NCBI RefSeq assembly: GCF_022549775.1
Contig: NZ_JAKZGP010000004.1
Coordinates: 80,859-144,858 of the forward strand
Reading direction: 5' to 3'
Length of the DNA: 64,000 bases
Origin: Belliella filtrata
GTDB taxonomy: Bacteria > Bacteroidota > Bacteroidia > Cytophagales > Cyclobacteriaceae
In this document: one piece after another, positions 1 through 8,687 of the stretch
How positions within the stretch are numbered: the first letter of the stretch is position 1
Layout of the letters: every line of letters starts with the position of its first letter
Translations under genes and position numbers: made by a program
Notes under the pieces: model-generated
Told to the model about the DNA's origin: nothing
Databases searched by the model: none
What the model saw: only the letters and a program-made list of their open reading frames with translations

Positions 1-854
1 TACCTTCATCTGCTCACAGGCTAGTCTATTCGTTTATTGGTTACAGAAGCAAAGAATTGATTATTTCCAGCGATCTTATTAATGTAATTATGGAAGAAGA
101 TATCCAGTCGCTCGATGAAGTAGTGTTAGTTGGAAATGGAGGAAGACAATTCAAAACTCCTAGTTTGCAAATCAGAAATTCAAATTCTTCGAAACCCATT
201 ATAAGTGAATCATTAGAACTTGAAACAACTTCCATTGAAAATCAAACTACCGTAGAAATTGCTGTAGACAAACCATACACGATTTTATCCAATAGCGATA
301 AATTACTGGTTGATCTGAAAAAATATGAGCTTGAATCAACTTATGAATATTTTGCAATCCCGAAAAAGGAAAAGGATGCTTTTCTAATGGCCGAGTTGGT
401 TAATTGGGAAAAGTACAATCTCTTACAAGGAGAAGCAAATTTGTATTTTGAAGACACTTACATTGGAAGATCTATATTAGAAGCGGAGAGCTTGAAGGAT
501 ACTTTGCCTATCTCCTTGGGCCGAGATAGAAGTATTATAATCGAGAGAGAAAAAATAGATCAAAACGCAACAAAGCGACTCATTGGATCAAATTACACTG
601 AATCAAGAGCCTACAAAATCACCATTAAAAATAATAAATCATCTGAAATTAATTTAAAAATACTCGATCAATATCCCATATCTATAGTAAGTGATATCAG
701 TGTAAATCTATTAAGATCATCGAATGGCAATGTGAACAAAGAGACTGGAATTATCGACTGGGTATTGAACTTAAAACCTGGTGAACAGAAAGTCATTGAG
801 TTTGCATACGAAGTCAAATATCCGAGGAAGGAAAAAGTGGTTTTGGACAGATAA
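1..854 (+). CDS. DUF4139 (MuiA-like) protein, 3' part only
   Basis: The reading frame is open to the left edge, so the true start lies outside the window. The first visible residues (about 1-45) read like the end of a carboxypeptidase-regulatory-like domain followed by the SLDEVVLVG motif typical of such domains in Bacteroidota. The remaining ~240 residues resemble the C-terminal DUF4139 beta-rich domain, with the usual IVEREK-like strand and an ending that reads GIIDWVLNLKPGEQKV. The known family arrangement is DUF4140, coiled coil, an inserted regulatory-like domain, then DUF4139; these are often annotated 'mucoidy inhibitor MuiA family', and their biochemical role is unknown. The protein is probably envelope-associated, but the signal peptide is not in view. 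No gene follows within 90 bp. I am fairly sure of the family and have no functional claim. Confidence 0.7.
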   Translation, partial: PSSAHRLVYSFIGYRSKELIISSDLINVIMEEDIQSLDEVVLVGNGGRQFKTPSLQIRNSNSSKPIISESLELETTSIENQTTVEIAVDKPYTILSNSDKLLVDLKKYELESTYEYFAIPKKEKDAFLMAELVNWEKYNLLQGEANLYFEDTYIGRSILEAESLKDTLPISLGRDRSIIIEREKIDQNATKRLIGSNYTESRAYKITIKNNKSSEINLKILDQYPISIVSDISVNLLRSSNGNVNKETGIIDWVLNLKPGEQKVIEFAYEVKYPRKEKVVLDR

Positions 855-948
855 CAACCTAGTTATTAGAAACATATATGAAAATTCATGGACATTATTT
901 AATTTTATGAAATTTAAATTTTTTCAACAACACTAAATTTTCAAGAAT

Positions 949-1530
949 ATGAAAAAAAACTACTTAATTCTGATGATTTTATGCTTTAGCATATTCATTG
1001 GTTGTCAGGGACCAGAAGGTCCTCAAGGAGACCAAGGTCCACAAGGTGAACAGGGATTGCAAGGGCCTGCTGGGGCGCAAGGTTCACAAGGCCCTGCTGG
1101 GGCACAAGGACCACAAGGCCCTACTGGTCCACAAGGACAACAGGGAGTTCCTGGTGGAATAAATTTTGAGATTTATGATTATCCAGCACACAACTTTGCT
1201 TCTAATTCAAACCGGTTTATTGACATTCCCAATATAGGTTCTCAAATCAATGATGTTACTTTTCTAGCATTTTTGATAGATTCTTCAGTTGGTGTAACTT
1301 ATCCAATCCCCGGTCCTGGGAGTTCTGCAAATTCAATGTACAGGTTCTGGTGGCTAAGAATAGGCACAGCAATAAGTGTGAGAATAAATAGATACTCTGG
1401 ACCTGGAGAAACCTATACCTTAAGATTTTTGAAGTTACCTTTGGTAAACAACCCTGGAGGCAGAGCCACATTACCAGACATTGACCTCAATGATCATGAT
1501 GCTGTAGTTGCATATTATCAAAGCTTATAA
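949..1530 (+). CDS. collagen-like repeat lipoprotein
   Basis: 193 residues. The N-terminus is a lipoprotein signal peptide (hydrophobic stretch about residues 5-18, lipobox ending IGC with Cys at about 19). Immediately after the Cys come about 16 uninterrupted Gly-X-Y triplets rich in Pro and Gln (GPE, GPQ, GDQ and so on), the signature of a bacterial collagen-like triple helix. A ~125-residue C-terminal domain follows that I do not recognise; it is rich in aromatic and beta-type residues. By analogy with bacterial collagen-like proteins, the C-terminal domain may trimerise the helix or bind a ligand, with the lipid anchoring it to the outer membrane. It looks monocistronic. The gene call is secure; the function is unknown. 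Confidence 0.85.
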   Translation: MKKNYLILMILCFSIFIGCQGPEGPQGDQGPQGEQGLQGPAGAQGSQGPAGAQGPQGPTGPQGQQGVPGGINFEIYDYPAHNFASNSNRFIDIPNIGSQINDVTFLAFLIDSSVGVTYPIPGPGSSANSMYRFWWLRIGTAISVRINRYSGPGETYTLRFLKLPLVNNPGGRATLPDIDLNDHDAVVAYYQSL

Positions 1531-1886
1531 ATGTAAATTTGATTAGCAATACCAAATCCGCAAGATAATGTTGTATTTGATTGATTTATAGTGACAATAG
1601 AATCTTCCAGGTTTCACTCGATCATTTCTAACAAGTGATTGGAAGTCAATAAAAACCTGAACGGTCTGCGGATTTTAGGTAATAAGTAAATCTTAAAAAC
1701 TTGTAATGCCTTTCTTTTTATAGGTATTGAAAAACACATATAGAAAAGAAGGCATTTTTGATTTTCCAAAGTGCTAGGCTTAATAACAATAGAGCTTTCG
1801 AAATTAAAAAACCCTAGAAGTAAAAAAGTACTTTAGAACTACATCATATAATTTCAATTCCTGTTGAAACGGATTTTCATAATTTC
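1531..1886. other. intergenic region, 356 bp
   Basis: Convergent gap between the collagen-like gene and the tolC-like gene. No credible ORF. It holds a terminator-like hairpin (1705-1759) and a perfect 9-bp inverted repeat, AAATCCGCA at 1554-1562 against TGCGGATTT at 1667-1675, whose arms lie 104 bp apart. Nothing else is recognised. Confidence 0.6.
1705..1759 (+). terminator. hairpin followed by T-run
   Basis: AATGCC (1705-1710) pairs with GGCATT (1751-1756), and TTCTTTT (1712-1718) with AAAAGAA (1744-1750), leaving one bulged T and a 25-nt loop. A run of five T follows on the plus strand (1755-1759). The placement between convergent genes suits a terminator, perhaps bidirectional. The long loop and AT-rich inner stem make it only moderately convincing. 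Confidence 0.5.
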
Positions 1887-3281
1887 TTATTCTATGAACC
1901 CAATACCAGCGGCATTGAGCATCTTAGCATAGGCTATTTTACGCTTGGCTGCAAGGTCATTCAAGGTTAGCCTTCCGTCAAGCACACTGACTTCACGGGC
2001 ATTGATTAGAAAAAGAGAACTTTCACCAATCCTAAACCTGGTTTGCTCACCTTCGAGTAGACGCTCCAAGCCCACAATATTAGCATTGAATACATTCAGC
2101 TGCTCACCTAAAATCTGGAAACCATTGATTTCAGCTTCAAGCTTGGCTTGAAGCTGAACAAATTTAAGGTCCCTATCATTTTGCTTAAAATCAATCTTAG
2201 CCTTTGTCAACCCAAGTCCTCCCCTTTCTCTTCTAAGAAATAATGGTGTGGAGATGGTAAATCCCCATTTGTAATTGTTTTCAAAGAATTGTGATTCATT
2301 AAATTGCCCAACAGATTCGGTCAAAAAATTATAGCTAATCTTAACTACTGGTTTGAGCTGCTCGGCACGCCACCTTCTTTCTACACCCAAGCTTGCCAGT
2401 TCAAAATCAGTGATCCTTATCACAGGATGATCATTCACCAATGTCCTCAAAGTAATTTCATCATAAGGAAGCTCTATAGGCTCTAGCACATTCTGAGGGA
2501 ATACCGTCTCTGCCAGTATCATTGGTTCTCCATCCTGATCCCAGAGATGGGTACTTAAATCTTGAGTTGCATTGATGAACTCTATCTGTGATGACTGATA
2601 CCTGTAGGTCCTGTTCATTACTTGCGTAAATGCTTCAATCGTATCAATGGCTGGTAGATCGCCCAATCTATAGCTTTCCTTTACTGCTTCAAGTCTAATT
2701 TGAGCAAGTTCAACACTTTCTTCAAAAATAAGCATATTCTGGTAGGCAGTAGCCCAATCCCAGTAGCTTTCTGTTGTCTCTACAAATAAATCATTGAGAA
2801 AAAGTTGCCTTTCTGATTGGGTCAACTCTCTGTAGATTTCTGCTTGTCTCAAAGTAGCCCTTCTTTGGTCAATGAACAAACCCTGACCTAAGTTCACAGA
2901 AGCTCCTGCGGCAATCAAACCATTGTTAAGAACAGTTCTTTCAGGATTAAGGTATGTTCCAGAGTTTTGCTCAAAGACTCCTTTTAATTCCACACCTGCC
3001 ATGGTAGGTACAACGATTCCAGCTTCACGCTTATCGTAATATTCCGTTCCATTAAAATCCTTGTTGTCGTAGTTTCCATAAAGTAAAGGATCAAATCCTC
3101 CTCTAGCCATAAGCAACTCTTGATCACCAAATCTTAAATTGATATCAGCTTGCCTAGCCACAGGATGATAAAATCTAACCCACTCTAAGAACTGTTCATA
3201 GCTAAGCATCTCCTGTGCTACCACTGACTGATTGGTTCCAAGGAGGATAATGCTCAAACAAATACCAGCAAAATACTTCAT
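1887..3281 (-). CDS. TolC-family outer membrane efflux channel
   Basis: TolC/OEP-type outer-membrane channel, the last gene of a TetR-ABC-HlyD-TolC operon. I chose the start at 3281 because it gives a clean signal peptide (MKYFAGICLSIILL, cleavage near VVAQ); an in-frame ATG at 3371 adds 30 charged residues with no role and would leave only 7 bp to the upstream stop. The mature protein begins with the motif SYEQFLEWVRFYHP, and long alpha-helical stretches follow in two halves, as expected for the TolC barrel/coiled-coil duplication. Length (~464 residues) is normal for the family. It should form the trans-envelope duct for the HlyD-type adaptor and ABC exporter encoded just upstream. Substrate unknown. 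Confidence 0.85.
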   Translation of the reverse strand: MKYFAGICLSIILLGTNQSVVAQEMLSYEQFLEWVRFYHPVARQADINLRFGDQELLMARGGFDPLLYGNYDNKDFNGTEYYDKREAGIVVPTMAGVELKGVFEQNSGTYLNPERTVLNNGLIAAGASVNLGQGLFIDQRRATLRQAEIYRELTQSERQLFLNDLFVETTESYWDWATAYQNMLIFEESVELAQIRLEAVKESYRLGDLPAIDTIEAFTQVMNRTYRYQSSQIEFINATQDLSTHLWDQDGEPMILAETVFPQNVLEPIELPYDEITLRTLVNDHPVIRITDFELASLGVERRWRAEQLKPVVKISYNFLTESVGQFNESQFFENNYKWGFTISTPLFLRRERGGLGLTKAKIDFKQNDRDLKFVQLQAKLEAEINGFQILGEQLNVFNANIVGLERLLEGEQTRFRIGESSLFLINAREVSVLDGRLTLNDLAAKRKIAYAKMLNAAGIGFIE

Positions 3282-3378
3282 ATGTCTTTTAATTCTTCTT
3301 TCATTGATCTGATCCTTGCTTTTTGAGATCATTCTATTTTGTGAAATTACATCAAGCAAGCAAGTTTCCATTTATCAA

Positions 3379-4728
3379 TTATTTCTTCTGGTTTGCGAGT
3401 TTTTCTTTTCTAGTGTAGTAATCTGCTGGGAAGCCGTTCAATTGTCTCCATATCTCATACCATATTGGTACATCGTTAAGCAAGGCGATGCCGTCAGCAC
3501 CAGACCCAATCTTCAATGCATAAGGCCATGGATCTTCTTCAGGGTCTTCTACCACTAACACCCTGTACCTATTGTTTGGTCCAGTGAAGTTATCTATGGC
3601 TTTTACTTTTCCTCCAAAGGTACCATTAGAAAGCTGTGGCCATCCCGAGAAAACAATAGCTGGCCAACCATCAAAGATAAATCTAACTTTATTACCTGGT
3701 CTCAACAAGGGTAGATCTACAGGATCTACATACATTTCAACAGCAAGCTGAGCATCTGCTGGAAGGATACTGATGATCTCTGCTCCTTCCTTAATCGTCT
3801 CCCCTATACCAACTTGAATAGCCTGGGTCACATAACCATCTTGAGGTGCCAAAATGTATCTAAAGCCTGTTCTGAATTCATAATTGGTGTACTGATTAGA
3901 AAGCTTGGTAGCAGCCGCTTCAGAGTCAAACTGTGAAGACAATGCTGAATACATATCCGATTCTGCTTTGGCCATCCTATCCTTGAAATCATTATCAATG
4001 GCATTCAATTCAATCTGCGCAGCAATTAGCTCATTTCTGGAGCTCAACAAGGTGTTCTCAGCTGCAATCAATCCAGCTTGAACTTCCTGAAACCTCAATT
4101 TTCGAGCTTCAAAATCAGTCAAAGACCTGAGTCCCTCTTGCAACAATACCTCTGCCCTTTGAAGCTGCTCTTCACCAATGGCATAATTTACCTTAGCTTG
4201 CTCAAAGCGAATACTATCTGAAGTCACCTTCAATTCCGCCATCCTTAACCTGTTTGTAGCCTGTTCCTTACGAAGTACATTATTGGCCCTTAAAGCCTCT
4301 ATCTGTGTTTGCTGAGCAACTACTTTTTGCTCATAAGACTTCGCTGACATATTCTTCGCATCAACCTGAAGCTGTGTCCTTTCCAAAAGCAAGGGATCAA
4401 AATAATCATCCTTTACTTCCGAAATCATTAGAATGGTGTCACCTCTACTGACATAGTCTCCCTCTGAAACATACCACTGCTCAATTCTACCTGCTATAAT
4501 CGAATGTACTGTCTGCGGCCTTTGATCTGGACGCAAGGCAGTAACATAACCATTAGACCTGACATTCTGCGTCCATGGCAAAAAGACCATCAATACCACT
4601 GCAAGCATTACCCACAACAATATTCTAACTCGTTTCCTGCTCTGATTAGAGGGCTCAGTCATGATCAAGCTCTTGAACCCATCAAATGAAACCATCTTCT
4701 CTACGTTATTTCTTGAAATATTTAACAT
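3379..4728 (-). CDS. HlyD-type membrane fusion (periplasmic adaptor) protein
   Basis: 449 residues. A cytoplasmic N-terminus is followed by one membrane span (about 34-51), a first lipoyl/biotinyl half-motif (about 75-105, GRIEQWYVSEGDYVSRGD), a long coiled-coil hairpin rich in Gln, Glu and Ala (about 115-275), the second lipoyl half (about 290-325) and a beta-barrel domain. This is the HlyD/EmrA adaptor layout linking an inner-membrane exporter to TolC. It lies 12 bp downstream of the ABC gene and just upstream of the TolC gene, so the three are probably co-transcribed and assemble into one tripartite pump. Starts at residues 12 or 23 are possible; the longest fits the tight spacing. Substrate unknown. 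Confidence 0.87.
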   Translation of the reverse strand: MLNISRNNVEKMVSFDGFKSLIMTEPSNQSRKRVRILLWVMLAVVLMVFLPWTQNVRSNGYVTALRPDQRPQTVHSIIAGRIEQWYVSEGDYVSRGDTILMISEVKDDYFDPLLLERTQLQVDAKNMSAKSYEQKVVAQQTQIEALRANNVLRKEQATNRLRMAELKVTSDSIRFEQAKVNYAIGEEQLQRAEVLLQEGLRSLTDFEARKLRFQEVQAGLIAAENTLLSSRNELIAAQIELNAIDNDFKDRMAKAESDMYSALSSQFDSEAAATKLSNQYTNYEFRTGFRYILAPQDGYVTQAIQVGIGETIKEGAEIISILPADAQLAVEMYVDPVDLPLLRPGNKVRFIFDGWPAIVFSGWPQLSNGTFGGKVKAIDNFTGPNNRYRVLVVEDPEEDPWPYALKIGSGADGIALLNDVPIWYEIWRQLNGFPADYYTRKEKLANQKK

Positions 4729-4740
4729 CTTCTTAGCAGA

Positions 4741-6441
4741 TTAAAGATTTTTAAATTCAAAATAAGCATCACTTGGTCCATCAAATGAAACCTTACCTTC
4801 GCTCAACTCAATGATCCGAGGTGCCTTTTTCAGCAATTCAACATCATCTGTCACCATTACTGTAGTCCATGTTCCACTCAAAATGTAGTCTCCTACCTTT
4901 TGCTTAAGGTCATTGTCAAAATAGCTAAATAAATCCTCCAATATCAAAGCCTTTGGAGAACCTACCAGACACCTAGCCATGATGATTTTACTGATCGTTT
5001 TCTTGCTCAAACCTTTTCCTTCAGGCATCAATATCGTATCTACGTCATCAGGAAGTGCAAAAATATATTCTTTCAATCCGACCAACTCAATGATCTCTTT
5101 GAGTTGACTGTCTTCTACTTCTTTACCTAAGGTAATGTTCTCATAAATCGACCCATGGAAGATCGACTGGTGAGTCAAACTGTCTCCCACAAAACTCCTG
5201 AATTTATCCAAGTTCATCGTATCTATAGGCAAGCCGTTGACAAGAATTTTCCCTTTATAATCAGCATATAGACCAGCCATAAGATACATCAATGTGCTCT
5301 TCCCACTTCCACTGGTACCTGTCAATGCAATCTTTTCTCCAGTACCTAAATGAAAAGAGACATCATCAAGAATGTTAGATTGCATATCCCTAGAACTATA
5401 TGACAGGTTTTTAACACTGAACTCCAAGCCTCTATACTCTGCAGTAAGCGACTTATCAGTACCTTCAATCCTTTCTACGGGAAGATCCATAATTTGACCT
5501 ATCTTCTCTGTAGCTGTCAAAGTATCGTAAATGGTTTCTAGGGTCAAAATCAATTTCTCTACTGAGTTCACCACCAAAACGATGATGATTTCAGCTGCTA
5601 CAAATTGACCAATACTAATTTCATTGTTGATCAATAGCAAACTACCTGCAACTAACAAGGAACAAACGATCAGAACTTTGAAAGCAATGAGGATTTTATA
5701 TTGAAATATCAAAACCGAAAAGTGCTTGTTCCTGAAATCCACATAGGACTGCAATAGCTTATCCACCCTCATAAATGGTAGCTTAGAGTTTCCAGCTAGC
5801 TTAAAAGTAGCCATTGTTCTACCAATCTCCTCCAACCAATAAGCCACTTTATATTTCGAAGTAGACTCTTTGAGTGATGTTTCCATACCTTGAGGACTGG
5901 TATAATAAAACACCAAGATCAAAAGAAGGATCAATATAAACCCAAATATGATAAAGAATGGATGGTAAAATGCCAATAGAATCAAGCCAAAAACTACTTG
6001 GATCGATGCGGCAGAAAAGTCAATCAAAATTTTTGACATTCCTTTCTGCAAGTTCACTGCGTCAAAGAACCTATTGACCAAATCAGGAGCATGCTTGTCG
6101 TGAAGGTTATCTAACTTAAGCCTTGGCAACCTATATGCAAAGCTGAAGCCTGATTTAGTGAATATCCGCTGCTGAAGCTTCTCTGTCAAATACAATTGGC
6201 TGATCTGCAAAAAACCTCCAAAAGAAATCCCTGCCCCTACCACTACTACCAACAATATCCATGATGTACTGATCCTACCACCGAGGATAAAATTCAATAT
6301 AGCTTGTATACCCAAAGGTAAACTCAATGCTACTATACCATTTAAAATGGCATAGAAATAAATCGCATAGACGTCTCTTTTTTCCTCTTTAAGAAATCTG
6401 AGAAACCGCTTAAGAGGTGTCAGTGCTGCTTCAATTTTCAT
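4741..6441 (-). CDS. ABC exporter (permease-ATPase fusion) with atypical NBD
   Basis: 566 residues: an N-terminal type IV exporter transmembrane domain (about six spans, residues 22-300) fused to a nucleotide-binding domain (about 335-566). There is no C39 peptidase domain. Walker A is intact (GTSGSGKST, about 373-381), but the other catalytic loops deviate: the usual LSGGQ position reads GLSKKTISK, Walker B reads ALILED (Glu-Asp order reversed), the Q-loop region reads VGDSLTHQSIF, and the H-loop reads VTDD with no His. The stop overlaps nothing downstream, while its start overlaps the TetR gene by 11 bp, which implies coupling. With the HlyD and TolC genes it should form a type I secretion or efflux system. 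Whether it hydrolyses ATP efficiently is open. Confidence 0.85.
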   Translation of the reverse strand: MKIEAALTPLKRFLRFLKEEKRDVYAIYFYAILNGIVALSLPLGIQAILNFILGGRISTSWILLVVVVGAGISFGGFLQISQLYLTEKLQQRIFTKSGFSFAYRLPRLKLDNLHDKHAPDLVNRFFDAVNLQKGMSKILIDFSAASIQVVFGLILLAFYHPFFIIFGFILILLLILVFYYTSPQGMETSLKESTSKYKVAYWLEEIGRTMATFKLAGNSKLPFMRVDKLLQSYVDFRNKHFSVLIFQYKILIAFKVLIVCSLLVAGSLLLINNEISIGQFVAAEIIIVLVVNSVEKLILTLETIYDTLTATEKIGQIMDLPVERIEGTDKSLTAEYRGLEFSVKNLSYSSRDMQSNILDDVSFHLGTGEKIALTGTSGSGKSTLMYLMAGLYADYKGKILVNGLPIDTMNLDKFRSFVGDSLTHQSIFHGSIYENITLGKEVEDSQLKEIIELVGLKEYIFALPDDVDTILMPEGKGLSKKTISKIIMARCLVGSPKALILEDLFSYFDNDLKQKVGDYILSGTWTTVMVTDDVELLKKAPRIIELSEGKVSFDGPSDAYFEFKNL

Positions 6442-7111
6442 TTTCTATGGCTTTAAATACTAACTGCTGGAAAAACTCAACACGCTTACTATCCATCGGA
6501 TGTATATCGGTGAGGTTTGGGATATGTTCTGAATAATAGGACTGTAGGAGACTTGACTCCATTACAGTGGATACTAGTGTTTTGGGAAATTCGTAATTTG
6601 GGTTTATCTCTAAAATGATACTCGCTATTCGCTCTCCCAACCTGTGGTACAAGTTAAAAAAACCATTCTTATAATCTTCATCCACTTCTTTGGTCATATA
6701 GGCTTTGGTAGATTCATCTATAATTAACTTTTTCAAAGAAATTGGGTCTACATAGTCATTGTCTTTATATATGGGACCTTTGACTATAATCTCGATAGCA
6801 ATATTTAACCTTTTGATAGGATCTTGGAGGTTCATTGTAGACAAAATTAGGTTTTGCTCTAAAAACCCCCAATACCATAGTGTCAAAAACAACATCAGTT
6901 TATGTTTGTTTTCGAAATATCGATAAATAGCCGTTTCTGTGCAACCCACTCTACCTGCAAGTTTCTTAAAAGTAAAATGTTCTAATCCAAGTTCCGGAAT
7001 TAAGTCCAAACTATTATTGACTATCTCCCTACCTAAATCAGAACTGAATGGATCTTTCATGTAGATTTTTTCATTGATATCTACACGAATATTCTTAAGT
7101 AATCTTTCCAT
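6431..7111 (-). CDS. TetR/AcrR-family transcriptional regulator
   Basis: 226 residues. The N-terminal helix-turn-helix is clear (about residues 46-72, with LAGRVGCTETAIYRYFENK, the typical TetR recognition helix ending YRYF.NK). The rest is a helical ligand-binding/dimerisation domain with no recognisable specificity. It is the first gene of the exporter operon and overlaps the ABC gene by 11 bp, so it most likely autoregulates and controls the pump. A palindrome at 7158-7184, upstream of its start, is a candidate operator. The ATG at 7111 gives 22 residues before the conserved region; an internal Met at residue 18 is an alternative start. Confidence 0.85.
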   Translation of the reverse strand: MERLLKNIRVDINEKIYMKDPFSSDLGREIVNNSLDLIPELGLEHFTFKKLAGRVGCTETAIYRYFENKHKLMLFLTLWYWGFLEQNLILSTMNLQDPIKRLNIAIEIIVKGPIYKDNDYVDPISLKKLIIDESTKAYMTKEVDEDYKNGFFNLYHRLGERIASIILEINPNYEFPKTLVSTVMESSLLQSYYSEHIPNLTDIHPMDSKRVEFFQQLVFKAIENEN

Positions 7112-7157
7112 AAAACCTTGTAAACTTTCCTACTAACGAGAACCTTTTTGAAATAGT

Positions 7158-7184
7158 TTACAAAAATGATTAATTTGTTTGTAA
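7158..7184. promoter_or_regulatory. candidate TetR operator palindrome
   Basis: TTACAAA (7158-7164) and TTTGTAA (7178-7184) form a perfect 7-bp inverted repeat with 13 bp between the arms, 47 bp upstream of the tetR start. Size and location fit a TetR-type operator. The sequence is AT-rich, so chance is not excluded. Confidence 0.35.
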
Positions 7185-7338
7185 TACTAACAAAAACTTA
7201 ACAATTACTATTCATGAGGGTAAAACAAAATAGGTAAATATCTGACTATATTTACATTATGAAAATTAAATTAAAATATAAACTTTCCAACAAATATTAT
7301 TAATCAGCAAACATCAAGATAAAAGATTCACTAAACGC

Positions 7339-7346
7339 TATATTTG
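7339..7346 (+). promoter_or_regulatory. -7 promoter box (TATATTTG)
   Basis: TATATTTG matches the Bacteroidota -7 consensus TAnnTTTG exactly and ends 34 bp before the ATG of the alpha/beta hydrolase gene. No clear -33 TTG element is visible at the expected distance. Confidence 0.5.
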
Positions 7347-7380
7347 CATCCAAATCAAAAAGCATTCAACTAAACATAAT

Positions 7381-8424
7381 ATGCTAAAAAGAATCATTCC
7401 TTTCATCATGGCAATAGCCATTATTTTGGTCATAGCTTATGCAGTAGGTCCAAAAGCGTCCATCGAGAGACTCAATGGCACTTACCCTACGATTACTGAA
7501 GATTTATCTGCTTTGGAAGATTTTATAAAACATAGAGAGGATACTACTAGCGGGCTAAAACCAAACAATGAAGCCAAAATAATCTGGGCTGACAGTACAA
7601 ATAAACAAAAGACAAAGTATAGTATCATCTATATTCATGGGTTTGGCGCCAGTGAAATGGAGGGCAATCCTGTGAACAGAGAAATTGCAGCTCATTTTGA
7701 ATCAAATCTTTTCTTAGTAAGGCTACCTGAGCACGGTATCCAAAGAGATGATGCAATGAAACACCTAAGTGCCGCCAAATTGATGGAAAGTGCTAGAGAA
7801 GCTTTTATGATTGGTAAGAGCCTTGGAGACAGTGTCATCGTGATTGGTACATCTATGGGAGGTGCTTTGGCACTAAATCTCGCAGCCGAACGTCCAGACA
7901 TCAAGGCCATAGTACTTTACTCACCAGCTATTGCTGTATGGGGTGACCAGCTAGATCAATTTTTTCAACCATGGGTCAAAACTTATGCTGAAAAATTCAT
8001 GTTTGCTAACGGAGTCCAAACGATAAGTCGAACTGGCGAAAAAGCCAAATACTGGTCTGACAACTATCACGTAAATGGCTATGAAAGTCTTGCCATCTTA
8101 CTGAAAAGCACCATGCACCAAGGAACTTTTGCCAGTATTCATCAACCACTTTTTCTTGGATACTATTATAAAAATGATCAAGAACAAGACATGGTAGTGT
8201 CCGTGCCCAAAATGCTTGAGATGTTTGATCAGATCAATACTGCTGACTCGCTAAAATCAAAAATAGCATTTCCAGAATCTGCAGATCATGTAATTGCTTC
8301 AGAAATCACGTCAAAAGATTGGCAAAATGTATTGAATGAGACAATTCAATTCTTAGAACAAAAAGCTAGAGTCGTCAGAGCAAACATCAAAATTGAGCAG
8401 GAAGAGTTGATAAATACTTATTGA
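7381..8424 (+). CDS. membrane-anchored/secreted alpha/beta hydrolase
   Basis: 347 residues. An N-terminal hydrophobic segment (about 4-22) acts as a signal peptide or anchor. The alpha/beta-hydrolase core shows the oxyanion HGFGAS motif (about 92-97), the nucleophile elbow GTSMGG (156-161, Ser158), and a likely catalytic His in SADHV (about 300). This supports a serine esterase, lipase or acyl hydrolase in the periplasm or envelope. The substrate cannot be read from the sequence. The gene stands alone, transcribed away from the exporter operon with a 269-bp shared upstream region, and is followed by a strong hairpin before the convergent pectate lyase gene. Confidence 0.85.
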   Translation: MLKRIIPFIMAIAIILVIAYAVGPKASIERLNGTYPTITEDLSALEDFIKHREDTTSGLKPNNEAKIIWADSTNKQKTKYSIIYIHGFGASEMEGNPVNREIAAHFESNLFLVRLPEHGIQRDDAMKHLSAAKLMESAREAFMIGKSLGDSVIVIGTSMGGALALNLAAERPDIKAIVLYSPAIAVWGDQLDQFFQPWVKTYAEKFMFANGVQTISRTGEKAKYWSDNYHVNGYESLAILLKSTMHQGTFASIHQPLFLGYYYKNDQEQDMVVSVPKMLEMFDQINTADSLKSKIAFPESADHVIASEITSKDWQNVLNETIQFLEQKARVVRANIKIEQEELINTY

Positions 8425-8570
8425 CTCTTTTAAAAAATAGTGCCTGGAATTTAGCTTATGTAATTTAGTTGCAAATAAACCCAAATGCACTATTTATGTC
8501 AGCCAAACCCAGGACTTAATACTTGGTAATTGTTGTTGCTGATGTAAAGATGCAGGATGAATATGAGAAA

Positions 8571-8607
8571 GTCAAATTTATTTAGATTAATTCTAAATAA
8601 ATTTGAC
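8571..8607. terminator. perfect 16-bp stem hairpin between convergent genes
   Basis: GTCAAATTTATTTAGA (8571-8586) and its exact complement (8592-8607) flank a 5-nt loop. It sits between the plus-strand hydrolase and the minus-strand pectate lyase, so it probably stops transcription from both sides. A second, weaker inverted repeat (AAATAGTGC at 8435-8443, GCACTATTT at 8487-8495) lies upstream of it in the same gap. Confidence 0.7.
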
Positions 8608-8687
8608 TTTAATAATTGATCCTTGTTCATTAAGAATAATTACTGAAAAAATCAGCGTAACCTGAGATTTATAGCATATCTAAAATA

